Shown: positions 37,575 to 49,252 of the stretch, piece after piece
How positions within the stretch are numbered: position 1 is the first letter of the stretch
Layout: every line of letters begins with the position of its first letter
Origin: Hevea brasiliensis
Lineage: Eukaryota; Streptophyta; Magnoliopsida; Malpighiales; Euphorbiaceae
Length of the DNA stretch: 64,000 nt
Assembly: GCF_030052815.1 (NCBI RefSeq)
Contig: NC_079504.1
Location: 57,167,502-57,231,501, forward strand
Reading direction: 5' to 3'
The notes under the pieces: model-generated
What the model was told of the DNA's origin: nothing
Databases searched by the model: none
What the model saw: the letters and a program-made list of their open reading frames with translations, nothing else
Made by a program: the position numbers and the translations under genes

Positions 37575-37579
37575 GGCTG

Positions 37580-39250
37580 TGGTTGGAAAATCTTTCTACC
37601 ATATCATTGAATCTTTCCCAAGCAGCAGAAAAGGACTCCAAATGCAGTTGAGCAAAACTTGTGAAGACTTGTAAATGAAACATTTTGAAATACCTCACAA
37701 GATAAGCCAATATAAGTAAAATTAGAAATATAAAAGAAAAATTTAAAAGGAAAAACACAAAATAAAGTAATAGTAAAAGAAAACTTGAGCTTAAAGATGA
37801 TTGATTCTAAAATCCTTTGATATCCTTTTCAAGCCAATCAAAGAGCATTTTAAGAAAACCAAATCTACTTTCTTATGCTATTTAATTCGCTTAAAACCCA
37901 TTAAATTTTGTAATCAATCAATGAATCCTCTTAAATCCCTAGTTTATTTCTAAATCTAGGTGTTTTTAAGTTCAAATCCTTGATTATCTATCAGTGATTT
38001 TCATCTTTGGTCCTTCAATCGAAGATTAAAAATTAGATTTAAAGGGATCCAACATTAGGTAATTTATAAAGCACACAAGAAAAAGAATCAAAACTAATAT
38101 TTATATAAATCTAGATAAAACCCAATCCAAATCCATAAATAAATACAAAACATTACAACCCAACTCTGAAATCTTAGAGAAACTACTCTTTCATGGTAAT
38201 ATTTACAAAGGAAAATGATAAAACTAACAAAGAAAACATAAATATTGATTAAGAATAGAAGAACCCAGGTGAAGGAGAGCCCAAAACTCTAAAGAACTAC
38301 AGTTGAATATCATCTAGCAACAGCTTTCTCGCAGAAATGGAGTCCTCTCTTCTCCTTCTTATTCTTTTTCTTTTTTGTTTTCATTTTTCCTCCCTTTCTC
38401 CTTCTTCTCAATGTAAAAACTAGAAAAAAATGCTTTTATATGGTCCTAAAAGTTACTCTAAAGTAGGTTTAAAAATGGATGAGGACAAATGAATGGACAG
38501 GACATGAGGAGTAGAAATTTCCAGGTTAGCATAAATTTTGACGTTTCTAATATGTCTATTGACAGAGTTGCTTAACCCTAAATAACATATTAAGCAAGGT
38601 TCTAGGAGCTGCATTGCCTATCGACATAGGGTAAGTAGATTCTTTAGCAAATCTCATCAGTTTTTTTGCGCTATAATGAATTTTTCACTGTGCTTGACTT
38701 CCAGCTTAACCTAAGCCACATCTTAAGCAGTGCGACATACCATAAGCAGGATCTTAAGCAACTTCTCATGCAAATCTCAGCAAGTTTGATGTTGAAAAAT
38801 TTGAAGATACTAAAATTTATCTGTGCTTAACTTGCGACTTACCTTATGTCATAGGCTAAGCAGTGTGACATACCATAAGCAACATCTCAAGCAAATCTTC
38901 GCAAGCTTAATTTCCAAAACTTGATTTTTTTTTTAACCTTTTCTATTCCTTAAGATTCTAAATCTCTTCAAATCATCTCTTAATACATCATTGACCTTCA
39001 ATTCACCACAAAACCTATTAAAAACATCACAATTACAAAAATCAAATATCAAGTAAGGAAAATTAACAATTAAGCTAAAATAAGGGCAAAATAGATGCAA
39101 AACTATCTTAAAATGCCTATATAAAATGAGTGTAATATTAATCAATTGTGAAAGTTTCCACGAACTCAAGGCATAACTACTTGATTCTTTATTGTGTATC
39201 ATAATAAATGAACATACTACCCAATTATTAGGCATTATTAAAGATATATT
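37580..39250 (-). mobile_element. Relic of a Tat/Athila-like LTR element with gag scrap
   Basis: On the minus strand the stretch around 37580-37680 reads 'LHLESFSAAWERFNDMVERFSNHSL'. This resembles the 'ESLYEAWERFKELLRKCPHHG' segment of Tat/Athila gag (family knowledge, short match). Upstream on the same strand, 39250 down to about 37760 looks like an LTR: a T-rich start, a TATA-like CCATATAAAAG at 38433-38443, and a 'caccatg...gagtagtttct'-type block that recurs in element Z. No intact ORF. The LTR limits are approximate. Confidence 0.5.
38575..38915. repeat. Degenerate direct repeats of about 131 bp
   Basis: Two clear units ('gtgcttgactt...gtgcgacataccataagcag' from 38692 and 'gtgcttaactt...gtgtgacataccataagcaa' from 38823) and a weaker third before them. 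They lie in the U3-like part of the relic LTR. Confidence 0.65.
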
Positions 39251-39615
39251 TGATAGGTATAGCTCATTTTAGTTGAAGAGTAACCTTAAACATACTTTTA
39301 TATAATTGACCTTGGAGCCTATATTGCTATGTTGTTCTATAATTCCAATTGCGTACATGAATAAATGTTATTATTATTAGATGGATGGCAATTAGGATAT
39401 CAATCAATATAAATGAATAAGTTTGACAATGCCTTGATGTTTTTCAAAAGCTATGATTAGATTAAAATTAAGATAAATAAAAATTTAAAAATACAAAATT
39501 TGAAGTTTTTCTACTGTAATATCCCATACTGTGGCATGTCAGAATATACCCTAAGGGAAGAAAATTTTCCTACAGAATTGGGTAATAGTGAAACTAATGA
39601 TAAGATAAAGAAATT
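39251..39615. other. No recognisable feature
   Basis: AT-rich sequence between the relic LTR and the CACTA-like end. I see no coding, RNA or repeat signal. Confidence 0.5.
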
Positions 39616-40640
39616 CACTATAAGAAATTAAAAGAATAGTTATGAAAATTACTGACTAAATATTTTTAGTTGATAATTACCAATTATCTACTGATTAAAA
39701 AGAGGTTTCAAGAGAATTAAAATTTAAATTAAGTTTTACCAACTAAAATACCGATAGATTACTAATAGAAAATTTACCGACTACATTATTTAGTAGGCAA
39801 AAGTGGCTCCAACAAGTGATGGTAAAAGTAGCGACGAATGATAATATATACTGACTAAATATTAGTCAATACTGACTATAATGCATTTAGTAGGTAAAAT
39901 TAAAGAAATAATAAAATTTTAAAATGCTTAAAAAATATATCAACTACTTGATATAATTAGTGTTACTGATTAAATTGTATTTAGTTGGTAAAATTGAAAA
40001 AAATAAAATTTTAAAATGTCAAAAAATATACCAGTTACTCATTATAGTTGGTAGTTATCGACTAATTCCAATTTAGTAGGTAAAACTAAAAAAAAAAGAA
40101 GTAAAACTATAAAATGTGCAAAAAAAATATCAACTATTTGTTATAGTTGGTAATAAAAAAAACCAACTAAATTAAATATAATAGTTAAAATTAAACAATA
40201 AAAAATATAAAATGAAATTTAAAATTGTCAAAATAAATACCAACTCATTTTAGTTGGTAATTACTGACTAAATTGAATTTTGATAAGTAAAATTAAAAAA
40301 AAAATCAAATTTTAAAATGCTAAAATAATATATCGACTACTCAATATAATTGGTAATTACTAACTAAATTGTATTTAGTAGTAAATTTAAAAAAACAAAA
40401 ATAAAAGCTTAAAATGTCAAAAAATATACCGATCACTTGTTATAGTTGCTAATTACTATCTAAATTAAATTTAGTAGGTAAAATTAAAAAAAAAATACAA
40501 AATGAAATTTTAAAAGGTCAAAAAATATACCAACTACTAGATATAGTTAGTCATTACCGATTATTTTGAATGTTGTAGTTAGCATTAAACAAAAAAAAAA
40601 TTGAAATGCTCAAAAAATATACTAAATTTAACATTTGTAA
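39616..40640. mobile_element. One end of a CACTA-like DNA transposon with subterminal repeats
   Basis: Begins CACTATAAGAAA at 39616, the typical terminal sequence of plant CACTA elements. A dense run of diverged units follows in both orientations of the 'actgactaaat..tttagtaggtaaaa' type. From about 39885 these form a loose array of some seven units with a 90-105 bp period, each with the core 'aaaatgtcaaaaaatatacc'. Such subterminal repeats are where CACTA transposases bind. No matching inverted end and no transposase were found in the window, so it is a fragment or a solo end. Confidence 0.6.
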
Positions 40641-40704
40641 ATTTAATCACTTTGCTCTAAATTCTATATTTTCTGCATATTTTTAGATGTTTAGAGGAGG
40701 TTAC

Positions 40705-42805
40705 TGTTAGTAGTATGCCCTAGAGCATATCATTTAGTATGTATCTTGTACATATTTTTATTAATAAAAGGTATTTCCACTTTTCTGTTTACATAATATA
40801 TTTATGTGTAATAGAAAAGGTCCATTGATATTTTGTTAGAAATTCTATTCTTAAATTGTTAAGAATATGAGTGATAGCATTTCTAGTACAAAGTATCATA
40901 AATAGGTTCACAATCGAGGATACTTCATAATAAGGACATGACTTATCCAGAAAGATTGTATTCATGTTTGTTCCCAAGTTATTTATATGAGATATAAATA
41001 AGATGGAATGGTGAGTCTCATGCCATATAACAAACATGATAGGCACTTATACATGATAAGTAGGCCGAACCAGTGACACTTATGACAAGCACATGGTGTT
41101 TACTCTTATCAATGTATTGTCATAAATCACATCAGTGCATATAATCTTTAGACCTGAGATAGCACAGTTATCTTGCATATAAGTAGTTTGAGTTTGATAC
41201 TACTTTCATACTTGTACTGTGTATGGGTATATGGGCATGTGTTGGCTCCTACTAGTTATATATGGAGGTAAGTGTTGATCAAGATGGAATCTATTCCTCT
41301 AAGTAAGTAGGGATAAAATCCTATGTTCATTTAATTGTTTTTGATGTTTCAAGTTCCTGGCCAAGACAAATAGGTTTAATCAGAAAAGAGTTTCTGATGA
41401 GAAAATTTTTTTAATCAAGAACTGGAATTAAAAGAGAACATAATATTCATAGCAAATGGGGTTTGACATAAACTATGACTCCAACTTGAATTGGGATTTT
41501 GTAATAGAAAGATTCTAGTGCATGGTAACATATGATTATAGGTTCATTTAAGGTAAACCTTATTATTAATTGGGTGGCCATGGCATGCTATGCTAGGTGT
41601 TAACCATGGTCTATGAGGTGCATAAAATGATTTAGAGAAATCATTTATGGTAAGAAAGAGTTCTGATGATATTAAGAGCTAATATCATATCTCATTGCCA
41701 ATTAGTGATGAGCCTAGTAAGTCACACACATACACAAGTAATCACCAAATTAAATATGATTTAATTAATTAATTAAAGAGTTTAATTAATTAATTAATTA
41801 GGTTTGGTATTGCAAAGTCCCTAGCATGGCTTGAAATCAAATCTAGATTATTGGATGTATAGTATAAGTTAAATTTATATTTAAAGTGTTTAAATATGAA
41901 TTTAATTAATGAGAAATTAATTAATAAAGATTAATTAATTGATTTATATTTGATATAAATTAATTAGAAGAAGAGAAATAATTATTTTGAGTTGAGAACT
42001 CAAAATTAAGACACAAGAGCATTTTGGTCATTTCACAAGGTGACATGTGGCACCATGAGATGGTGACACATGGCACTAACATAAGCTTGCCAAATGCTTT
42101 TTTAATCATAGAAGATAATTAAAATTAAAATTAAATATAGGTTTGACACTTAGCACAATGTGATTGGGTCAATTAAACCTAGAACTAACCAGAGGGTGAT
42201 ATGTGGCAAGGGTTTTATGTGTTGACCTACCTATATAAGTGTCGTTATGAAAAAAAAAAACAAAACAACCAGCAGCTGATATCCTTGGTACCACCACCCA
42301 TGAGGCTCTCCCTTCTCTTCATCTTCTTCTCTCATCTATTCCAAGAGATTAGCAAATAATCTCTTGAATTGAAAATACTAAAAATTGTTTCCAGTGTTCT
42401 GTTTACATCTTTAATCTCTTAAAATGAAAAACTTGATTTTCTAATTAATAGAAAAAGCTTTAGAAGCTGTTCAAGGGCTGCCATAGGTGAACTTGGTGTG
42501 GACAAGCTAGAGGGGCAACATCTGGTGTCCTGAAGACGCATCCGAAAGGCACAAATACACTACAGTGCATCAAGAGGTTAGTGTATTTGTTCTTGATCTA
42601 ATCTAGGGTTCTAAAATTAATCTGATTAATTCTAAAATCTTAAATGGCAAATACAAAAAAAAAACATATTAAAAGAGTTTTAATATTTTGTTTATCATTG
42701 AAATCAAACAGATAAAAATAAATCTTGCATGATGCATATGACCCTAGGTGAAAATATTTGAATTCAATGATATAAACTTGTGTTTTTCATGCTTCTGCTT
42801 CTTCA
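40705..42805 (+). mobile_element. Solo LTR J of the copia family of E
   Basis: A 2101-bp LTR, TGTTAGTAGTATGCCC to CTGCTTCTTCA, with perfect GTTAC duplications at 40700-40704 and 42806-42810. No internal sequence. It is more diverged from E's LTRs than they are from each other, with small indels near 41330-42000. The TATA motif TATATAAG is kept at 42232-42239. The antisense 85-aa ORF at 40789-41046 has no domain. Confidence 0.95.
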
Positions 42806-43280
42806 GTTACAAAGCATAGGAGTAAAGAAGGATGCTTGGAAGAACTCAAGGAAAGAAGATTATTACTGATACATAGTACATGGGTCGGATAAATATACCA
42901 TAGACCCATGTAACTTGTTACCAGGAGAAAGCCAAAGAAGAAACATAGTACATGGGCTGTGTAACATGACCCGTGTAACCTCCGGAGACCTGTGTAAGAT
43001 TCTACCTTCCAAAGCTTGAAAAGTTCCTAGAAGAACAACAGTACACAGGCCATGTAATTAGACCCGTGTAACTAGCCGGAGCAGTGTAAGCTTCTAGCCT
43101 GGCATAAGATGCAACATTCAAAGCTCCAGTAAGTTACACGGCCCTGGGCCGTGTAGTGACACACGTGCCGTGTATCAGTTGACAACCAGTTTCTTGATTA
43201 GGGTTCCAACTCTAGTTTTTACAGAGTAAAGAGACTTCTAATGCTTTTGTAACTCTAAAAACCTAACCCTAGACATTCAA

Positions 43281-43288
43281 TATAAATA
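43281..43288 (+). promoter_or_regulatory. Putative TATA box of the Z LTR
   Basis: TATAAATA in 'attcaatataaatagaagcc', about 250 bp before the 'aaactcaccatgtgtgagt' block, which is conserved downstream in both LTR copies. Sequence evidence only. Confidence 0.45.
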
Positions 43289-44069
43289 GAAGCCACATAA
43301 AACAGAGATGGGGGGACGGAAGATCAAAAATCTTCATATACACATTTTCATACATTTTCATCATTCTCTCAAAGCTGTCTTGAAGAATAGGCCATTACCA
43401 CCAAGGAGGAGTCCTCAGCTGAAGTTCCACAAGTTCAAAACTACAGATTCCCTTCGGTTCTTTTATTCTATTTCTTTAAGCTGTGTTTATGTTCTTTTAT
43501 TTCATTTTTATTATGTTTGCTAAACTCACCATGTGTGAGTAGTTTCTTTATTCTAGAATTAGAAGAGTAATGCTTGTAATCATTATTATGGATAAATATT
43601 GAGTTTTATTTATTGGAATTGAGATTTGTTCTTTCATTCAATTTCTTGTATTCTTAATGCATGCTATGTGTTGGTACCCACCTAGTTATGATCTAAGATA
43701 TTAATTGAATAACCGAAAGGTAAAGATTAATATTGAAAAATTAGGATTTTGAACCTAGGAAATCTGACCTAGAGATAGGCTGATGACTTTTGTGGAGTTC
43801 CATAATTAATCATAGATCTTAAAGAGTTTTTATTAGGACTAATCACCAACGAAAGTAGGGTTTAGCTCTAATCGAAACACACCTTAAGTGCCTTGAGAGA
43901 GGACCTAAAATATCTTAAAGATTAATTTCCATCAAAGCAATGATCCTCAATCCAATGAATAGATAAGATTATGTTTTTGGTATGAAGGTTGAAGAGTATC
44001 CAATTATGTGCAAGTTAAGTTTTTGATTATGTTTCTAAATAACCCCAATGAGTTTTTTAAAAGTTTTAT

Positions 44070-44107
44070 TTTGCTTGAGGACAAGCAAAGGTTTGAGTTT
44101 GAGGGTT
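44070..44107 (+). promoter_or_regulatory. Pre-PPT hairpin and polypurine tract of Z
   Basis: An 8-bp stem TTTGCTTG/CAAGCAAA with loop AGGA spans 44070-44089. It is followed by the purine-rich 'gtttgagtttgaggg'. A 'gcttgaggacaagcaa' block just before the 3' LTR is familiar from Tat/Athila-type elements. It shows that the right copy, from about 44108, is the 3' LTR. Confidence 0.75.
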
Positions 44108-44749
44108 TTTTATTAAGTCAAATTATATAGACATTTAAGGTTAATATTCATTGCATTTTGTTGGCATTTAGTCTCCTTTCATGTTTATTTTTATGTGTTT
44201 TCATTATTATTTCAGAAAACATGTTAATCCAACTCAATTCATTGATTTTTATATTTTATCAGATGTTTTTATGTGGTTCTAGAATCAAAGATGAGTTTGA
44301 AAGAGATTTAGAGGTCAAAACATGAAGAATACAGGGCCAGAAGCAGTACACGGGCCATGTAACCTGCCCTGTGTAACTTCCTGGATCCCGTACAACTCTC
44401 TAGACTAAAGAAAACTTGAAAAATGAAGTGGCAGAAAGTTATACGGGGCGTGTATCACTACACGGCCCACGTAAAGTCCCCTGATAGCAATTCTAATGCG
44501 AATTTTCTTTCTTCCAACTCGACTCGGATGGACTCCTAATGCTTCTAAGACTCTGAAATTAGGGTTTTTACACCAGATGTAAATATAACAAGTTAAGAAT
44601 TGAAAGGGAGAGAAAGAATTTACATTCAAGGATGCACATCAACTTCAAGAGAGGCAAGGGAGAAACAAGACCTGCAAGATTGGTAGAAGATATTTTCTGT
44701 GACATTCTTACTTCAGGTAGTCCGTACGTTTTACTGTTCCGGTGACTAA

Positions 44750-47700
44750 TGTAACATCCTCATTTTAGCTAGTCCGTACAATCTACTTTTTTCGGTGACC
44801 ACTGTCGGTTCGGACAGCTAGAACGTTCGAAAAAATATTTAAACTAAAGTGAGAAATCAAAAATTAACTCAAATATTAATAAAAAAAATTAGGAAAAATT
44901 ATAAAATAATTCTTGGGACTCCAGAGAAGGGTCATTGAGGTTCTTATGGTATTAGAATGCCAAGAAAATACTTAGAAAAATTTATCAATCGGTACAGACA
45001 ATTTTGACCCGTTAAGCCAAACGGAGGGCATTTTAGTCATTTCGTCTTCAGAGATGATTTTTGGGCCAACTTATCCAGTTAAATAAATAATTTATATAAC
45101 ATAAAATATAAATAAATATTGTTAAAAATTTAATTGCAATTAAATAGACAAGAAATGGAGAGAAAATGATAGAAAATGGATTTATGACATCACCATGAAG
45201 TCATTTAAAATTCTCCCAACCAACCCAATGTTGACACATGGCATAAACATATATAAAAGAGGCCAAATGGGCTGGAAAACAAAAAAAAAAATCAGAATAC
45301 CTTTTTCTCTTCTTCTCCTTGACGTAAAACACTTCCACCATGGCCACCATGAACAAGCTTTCAAAGCTTGATTTTCCCCCACTTTTACCCAACTAAACTC
45401 TAACCTAGCAATACAAAAACTTGCTCTTACACCTTGGTGATTCTTTTGGGAGCAAAAATAAGAGGAAAACAAGAGCTTTAGCAAGTGGGAAAATCTCACT
45501 TCTTTGAGGTTAGTGACCTAACCATGAATTTTTCTTTAAATTCATGTTAAGGACTTTGAATGAGTGTAAATTAAAAAGAAAAAAATTGTTGAATACCATT
45601 TGTATGTAAACCCTAGATTTTTGGTAGCCATGGTTAGGGTTTGATTGTGTTGAGTTTAATGATATTAAAAGACTATCATGGCTGCCCACAACATGTATTT
45701 ACTAAGTGGATTGATGAAATGAAGTGAAAATGCATGTGGGGTAATGTTTGAGTTAGGGTTTGGGGAGGAAAAATGGGACTTTGACCATGTGATGATGGAA
45801 GTAGGTTTTAATGGTCAATTAGTGACCATTTGGTTTGGTTTGAATCAAAAATGAAGTGTGTTTAGTGATGGGATTTGGGTTTAGTGTGGCTGCCCTAGGT
45901 GACCTGCAGAATTGGACATGAGTCCAGCAGGTTTGGGCAGTCATAACTTGAATTGTAGAGGTTTAATTGGTGCAAGGCCAATTAGACATGAAACTAGATA
46001 TATAATGGCACAATTTTAGTAAAGAAACCATGCCCATAAAACCAAACCAAGTGGACCAAAAGCTTGCCTTAATCTGGGTGACCTGCAGTCTATTTCTGCA
46101 TAATGACTAAATGAACAGTGATTGTTCATTTCGCCATAACTCAATGTAGAACGGTCCAATTGACCTGAAATTTTACCAGCAAAAAGCTGAGATATAGACC
46201 AACATCTTTCATGAAGGAACCTAACCCAAATTATGACCAGAACCTATCCAACAAGTGAGTTGCAGTCACTGTTCACTGCACTGTAGATATGGTCAGTCCA
46301 GAAAAATTTCAACCCGGCCAGTTATGGTTTTTGGACCATAACTTGAGCTAAAAAAACTCCAAATGGAGTGATTCAAAAAAGGAAATTCAACTAGACAAAA
46401 TAAGGAACAACTTTCATGTTGATCATTTTGCCAAATTCCCACTGCAAAAATGACTAATGGAATAGAAAAAATGAAGCATGAAAACTGAAAATTTTGCTTA
46501 ATTAACATTAAGCTTAGAAATGGTATTGGCAACCAATACCAACAAATTTTGAATGCAAAATATGGTATGTTGGGGTTATTAAAACCAATGTACCTATTGT
46601 CTATGCAAAAGTCAACATTTTGGTTGACTAATGAAGTAAATAGTAACACCAAAACTTGAAATTCAAAAATTGTAAAACTCAAAAGTGTAAAATGCCCTAG
46701 TATACCTAACAAGATTGGTTTGGATAGCTTGGCATGCCAATAGGGTTCTGTTAGCAGTACTGCATATGGCTTCATGCCATTCTATGTTTCATGGCTCCTA
46801 TGCCATTCTGTGACATAATAGCCGTTGGCTAAGTTATTTGAGTTGATATACTTGGGTTTTAACCATGATAATTATTACAGTTTATTAGCTGTTTTGTTGC
46901 ACAATGGGAGACACAGTGTGACCGATGGTGTGATGGTCCGAGGTACTTAGTACCCAATGCCAGTTTACCCATTTATCCAGTCCAGTCAATTAGTATGGGT
47001 TACTCGGGCAATGTTAATGAACCTTACTAAAAATTTTAATCATATAATAATGCAAATAATATCAGAAGTTAAGTCTAACAAAAATGCAAACACACATTCT
47101 GCATATTTGTTTTATCATATTTTATTCTATTTTATTTTATTTTATATTGTCACCATTAAGCAGAATTGCTTAGCGCGTCGCTTTTGCCACGTGCAGGTAC
47201 TGGAGACCTAGTTGGGGAGCCCAGCAGACATTAGACGGGGTGAGCCTTCAGAGCTGCATTCGGGGTATAGAGTCACCTCACATCTACACTGCATTTGGTA
47301 GGACATTAGGACTATAGGTGGCCCTTTTGTATTTTGCATTTTGTGTTAGTTTGGATTGTAACTATAAACTCCTGTAATTATGTATTAATGTAAATATATG
47401 AAATTTCATACTATTGAAATTTTCTGCATAATGTATGTTGATAACTGAAATGTTGAGAATTATTTGTGAATATGCTTCAAGTGATGAAGTGAATAGAAAA
47501 GTTTTGAAAATAGTATTGTGATTTTGAGATTTGACTTGAATCTGTATAATGGAGTTTGGATTTGGAAATTATTTTGGAAGTGTTTTTAAACAAGTTCAGA
47601 AGAACTATTTTTCCAATTTACAGCCGGCACTCTGCCGGATTTTCTATAAAATTTGTGGATAAATTCATATTTATAAAAATTTAAAATAAATGAATTAAAA

Positions 47701-47794
47701 GGGATAAATTGTAATAGAAATATAAATTGGTGCTCTGGCATACTGAGTGACATAACTTGCTCGGCTATATTGTAGACGGGTAAGGGGTGTCACG
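44750..47794 (+). mobile_element. 5' LTR of element B
   Basis: TGTAACATCCTC to GGGGTGTCACG, next to a primer site. A TATA box TATATAAA lies at 45250-45257. Hairpin TAAGCA/TGCTTA at 47157-47172. The antisense ORF at 46293-46775 (160 aa) is shortened in the other LTR and matches no family known to me. Confidence 0.93.
45250..45257 (+). promoter_or_regulatory. Putative TATA box of the B LTR
   Basis: TATATAAA in 'aaacatatataaaagaggcc', repeated at 49753-49760 in the 3' LTR. Likely promoter of gag transcripts; not tested. Confidence 0.5.
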
Positions 47795-47799
47795 TTTAG

Positions 47800-47811
47800 T
47801 GATATCAGAGC
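47800..47811 (+). promoter_or_regulatory. Primer binding site of B
   Basis: TGATATCAGAGC, five bases after the 5' LTR end. It differs from the tRNA-Met complement TGGTATCAGAGC by one G-to-A change. Confidence 0.8.
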
Positions 47812-47922
47812 ATCGGTTTAGGCATTTCTGGGCCTAGATAGAGTGCATACCATTACATTGCATTTGTAAGTGTTAAGGTGACACTGATGCAGATCTGTTT
47901 GTTTTCTTATTTTGAATAGGAT

Positions 47923-49188
47923 ATGAATCCTGCTTTGCAAGGAGCAGTTGAGGAAGAGGTGGAGAGTCGTGCTCCACCAAGAGCTGAATCTGGGGGCAGG
48001 GTAGAATCTGCTCCACCAGCAGCTGAGGCACCTGCCCAACCTCAGTTTGCGTTATTTCAGCAAATGACTGAATTCTACCGGCAAATGATGGGGGCAATTC
48101 CACCACCACAACCACAGCCACAACCTCCACTAGTACCACATAAATCTCATTTGGAGATATTGAGGAAGCATGGGGCTGTGGACTTCTTTGGGAAGAGGGA
48201 AGATGATCCCATGGCCGCAGAAAATTGGTTGGATAGAACCATCAGAGTGCTGAAATAGCTAAATTGCACCCCCGAGCAGAACCTGGTGGGTGTTGTGTCC
48301 CTACTTCAGGATGATGCATATCAGTGGTGGGACACAATAACCAGTGAGGTACAACCTGAACGGATCACCTGGGAATTCTTCCTCACAGAGTTCAGGAAGA
48401 AATATATTAGCAAAGTGTATTTAGAAGAGCAAAGAAGGGAATTTATTAGTATGAGACAGAGACAGTTGTCAGTGGCTGAGTATGAGCGTGAGTTTGTCAG
48501 ACTGAGCAGATGTGGGAGGGAGATAGTCCCTACAGAGGCAGAGAGGTGCCAAAGGTTTGAAGAAGGGCTCAATGACAACATCAAAGTCATGATCACAGCA
48601 CTGGAGATTACGGATTTTGCTAAACTGGTAGATGCAGCATCAAAAGTGGAAAGGGTCAGAATCAATGAACAAAATAGGAAAGATAGGCAGTGTAAGAAGG
48701 AATTTGGACCTGGACAGTCAAGTATACCAACTGATAGTAAGAAGTTTAAGGGTTCTGGTTCACAAGATCAGACACTGGGCCACAGAGGCCAGATTGGAAT
48801 ATCTATAGCTAGCTCCCCGGGCACAATAACAAGGGGATCAGCCCCAGCACCTGAATGTATGCATTGTGATAGGAGACACAGAGGGGAGTGTCGACTGTTA
48901 ACTAGAGAGTGTTTCAAGTGTGGGTCTACGGATCATTTCATAAGAGATTGCCCTCAGAGGAGTGGTTCAATAGCTCCGGTACAAGTTGATAGACCTTCCC
49001 CTATAGTTCAAAGGGGTAAAAGATCGGGTAGAGCAGAAACGGCTGACATTTCACAGAAGATTGTTTCTGAGACAATTGAAAAGCCCGAAGTCAGGGTGGC
49101 ACCACAAGTATATGCTAAGGAAGCTCAGGAAGAGCCAAACCCAGACACTGATGAGGCGATGCAAGGAAGTGAAGAAACAACGAGGTAG
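47923..49188 (+). pseudogene. gag: B gag, complete except for one in-frame stop
   Basis: An open frame from ATG 47923 ('MNPALQGAVEEEVES') to the stop at 49186-49188 is interrupted once, at TAG 48256-48258, where Gln (CAG) is likely. It would otherwise be about 421 residues, in the normal range for gypsy gag. The Pro/Gln-rich N-terminus is followed by the capsid region ('DDAYQWWDTI', 'FFLTEFRKKYI', 'YEREFVRLSR'). Two zinc knuckles follow: 'CMHCDRRHRGEC' (spacing CX2CX3HX3C) and 'CFKCGSTDHFIRDC' (canonical CX2CX4HX4C). The C-tail is acidic. Gag packages RNA into particles; with no protease or pol of its own, B would need these in trans. The knuckle pair resembles that of Tekay/Del elements. Confidence 0.9.
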
Positions 49189-49214
49189 CAACTCCCCGAT
49201 TACTTAAGTCAGGT

Positions 49215-49252
49215 AAATTTCGAGGACAAAATTTTTCTTAGAGGGGAAGAGT
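49215..49252 (+). promoter_or_regulatory. Pre-PPT hairpin and polypurine tract of B
   Basis: AAATTTCG, loop AGGA, CAAAATTT at 49215-49234 (one mismatch in the stem), then the purine tract 'gaggggaagag' before the 3' LTR at 49253. Spacing from hairpin to LTR is 18 nt, as in D and C. Confidence 0.85.

Larger units (their letters stand above)
3198..37579 (-). mobile_element. Element F: Tekay/Del-like Ty3/gypsy chromovirus, heavily nested
   Basis: Minus-strand gypsy element reconstructed from dispersed parts: 5' LTR 34053-37574, primer site 34033-34044, gag about 32650-33870, protease/RT 31549-32649, RT continued 27673-27970, RNase H and the start of integrase 13598-14323, and a 3' LTR remnant 3203-4043. 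The flanks 3198-3202 (GGTTG) and 37575-37579 (GGCTG) agree as a 5-bp target duplication with one transition. Inside it lie I with D, copia E with R1, and solo LTR R2. Most of integrase, the chromodomain, the PPT and most of the 3' LTR are deleted. The RT and RNase H wording is that of the long-LTR chromoviruses, so Tekay/Del is the likely lineage (family knowledge, not a search). Confidence 0.8.
42806..44107 (+). mobile_element. Element Z: left LTR copy and 3' internal end, Tat-like
   Basis: Shares ordered blocks with the right copy: repeated 'acacgggcc..gtgtaac' motifs, 'aaactcaccatgtgtgagt' (near 43530) and the 'gttggtacccacctagttatgatctaagatattaattga' tract (near 43670), which reappears at 63897. 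A TATA box TATAAATA lies at 43281-43288. It ends in the 3' internal hairpin and PPT region. Almost no internal sequence remains, so most of the element was deleted. The 71-aa ORF at 43308-43523 is LTR sequence. Left limit unclear: sequence before the solo LTR J (about 40640-40704) may belong to it. Confidence 0.6.

Noticed and set aside
39885..40640. CRISPR-like or satellite array
   Set aside because: Units are diverged, unequal in length and have no unique spacers. The context next to a CACTA terminus explains them better.
45182..45499. Near-identical antisense ORFs at 45182-45499 and 49704-50003 that look like a conserved gene pair
   Set aside because: They are the same site in the two LTRs of B. 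The poly-A tract inside changes the downstream peptide between the copies, which is not expected for a conserved protein.
46293..46775. 160-aa antisense ORF in B's 5' LTR, with a 96-aa version at 50989-51279
   Set aside because: Presence in both LTRs only reflects LTR duplication. The 3' copy is truncated, and related LTRs (I, H) do not keep it open.
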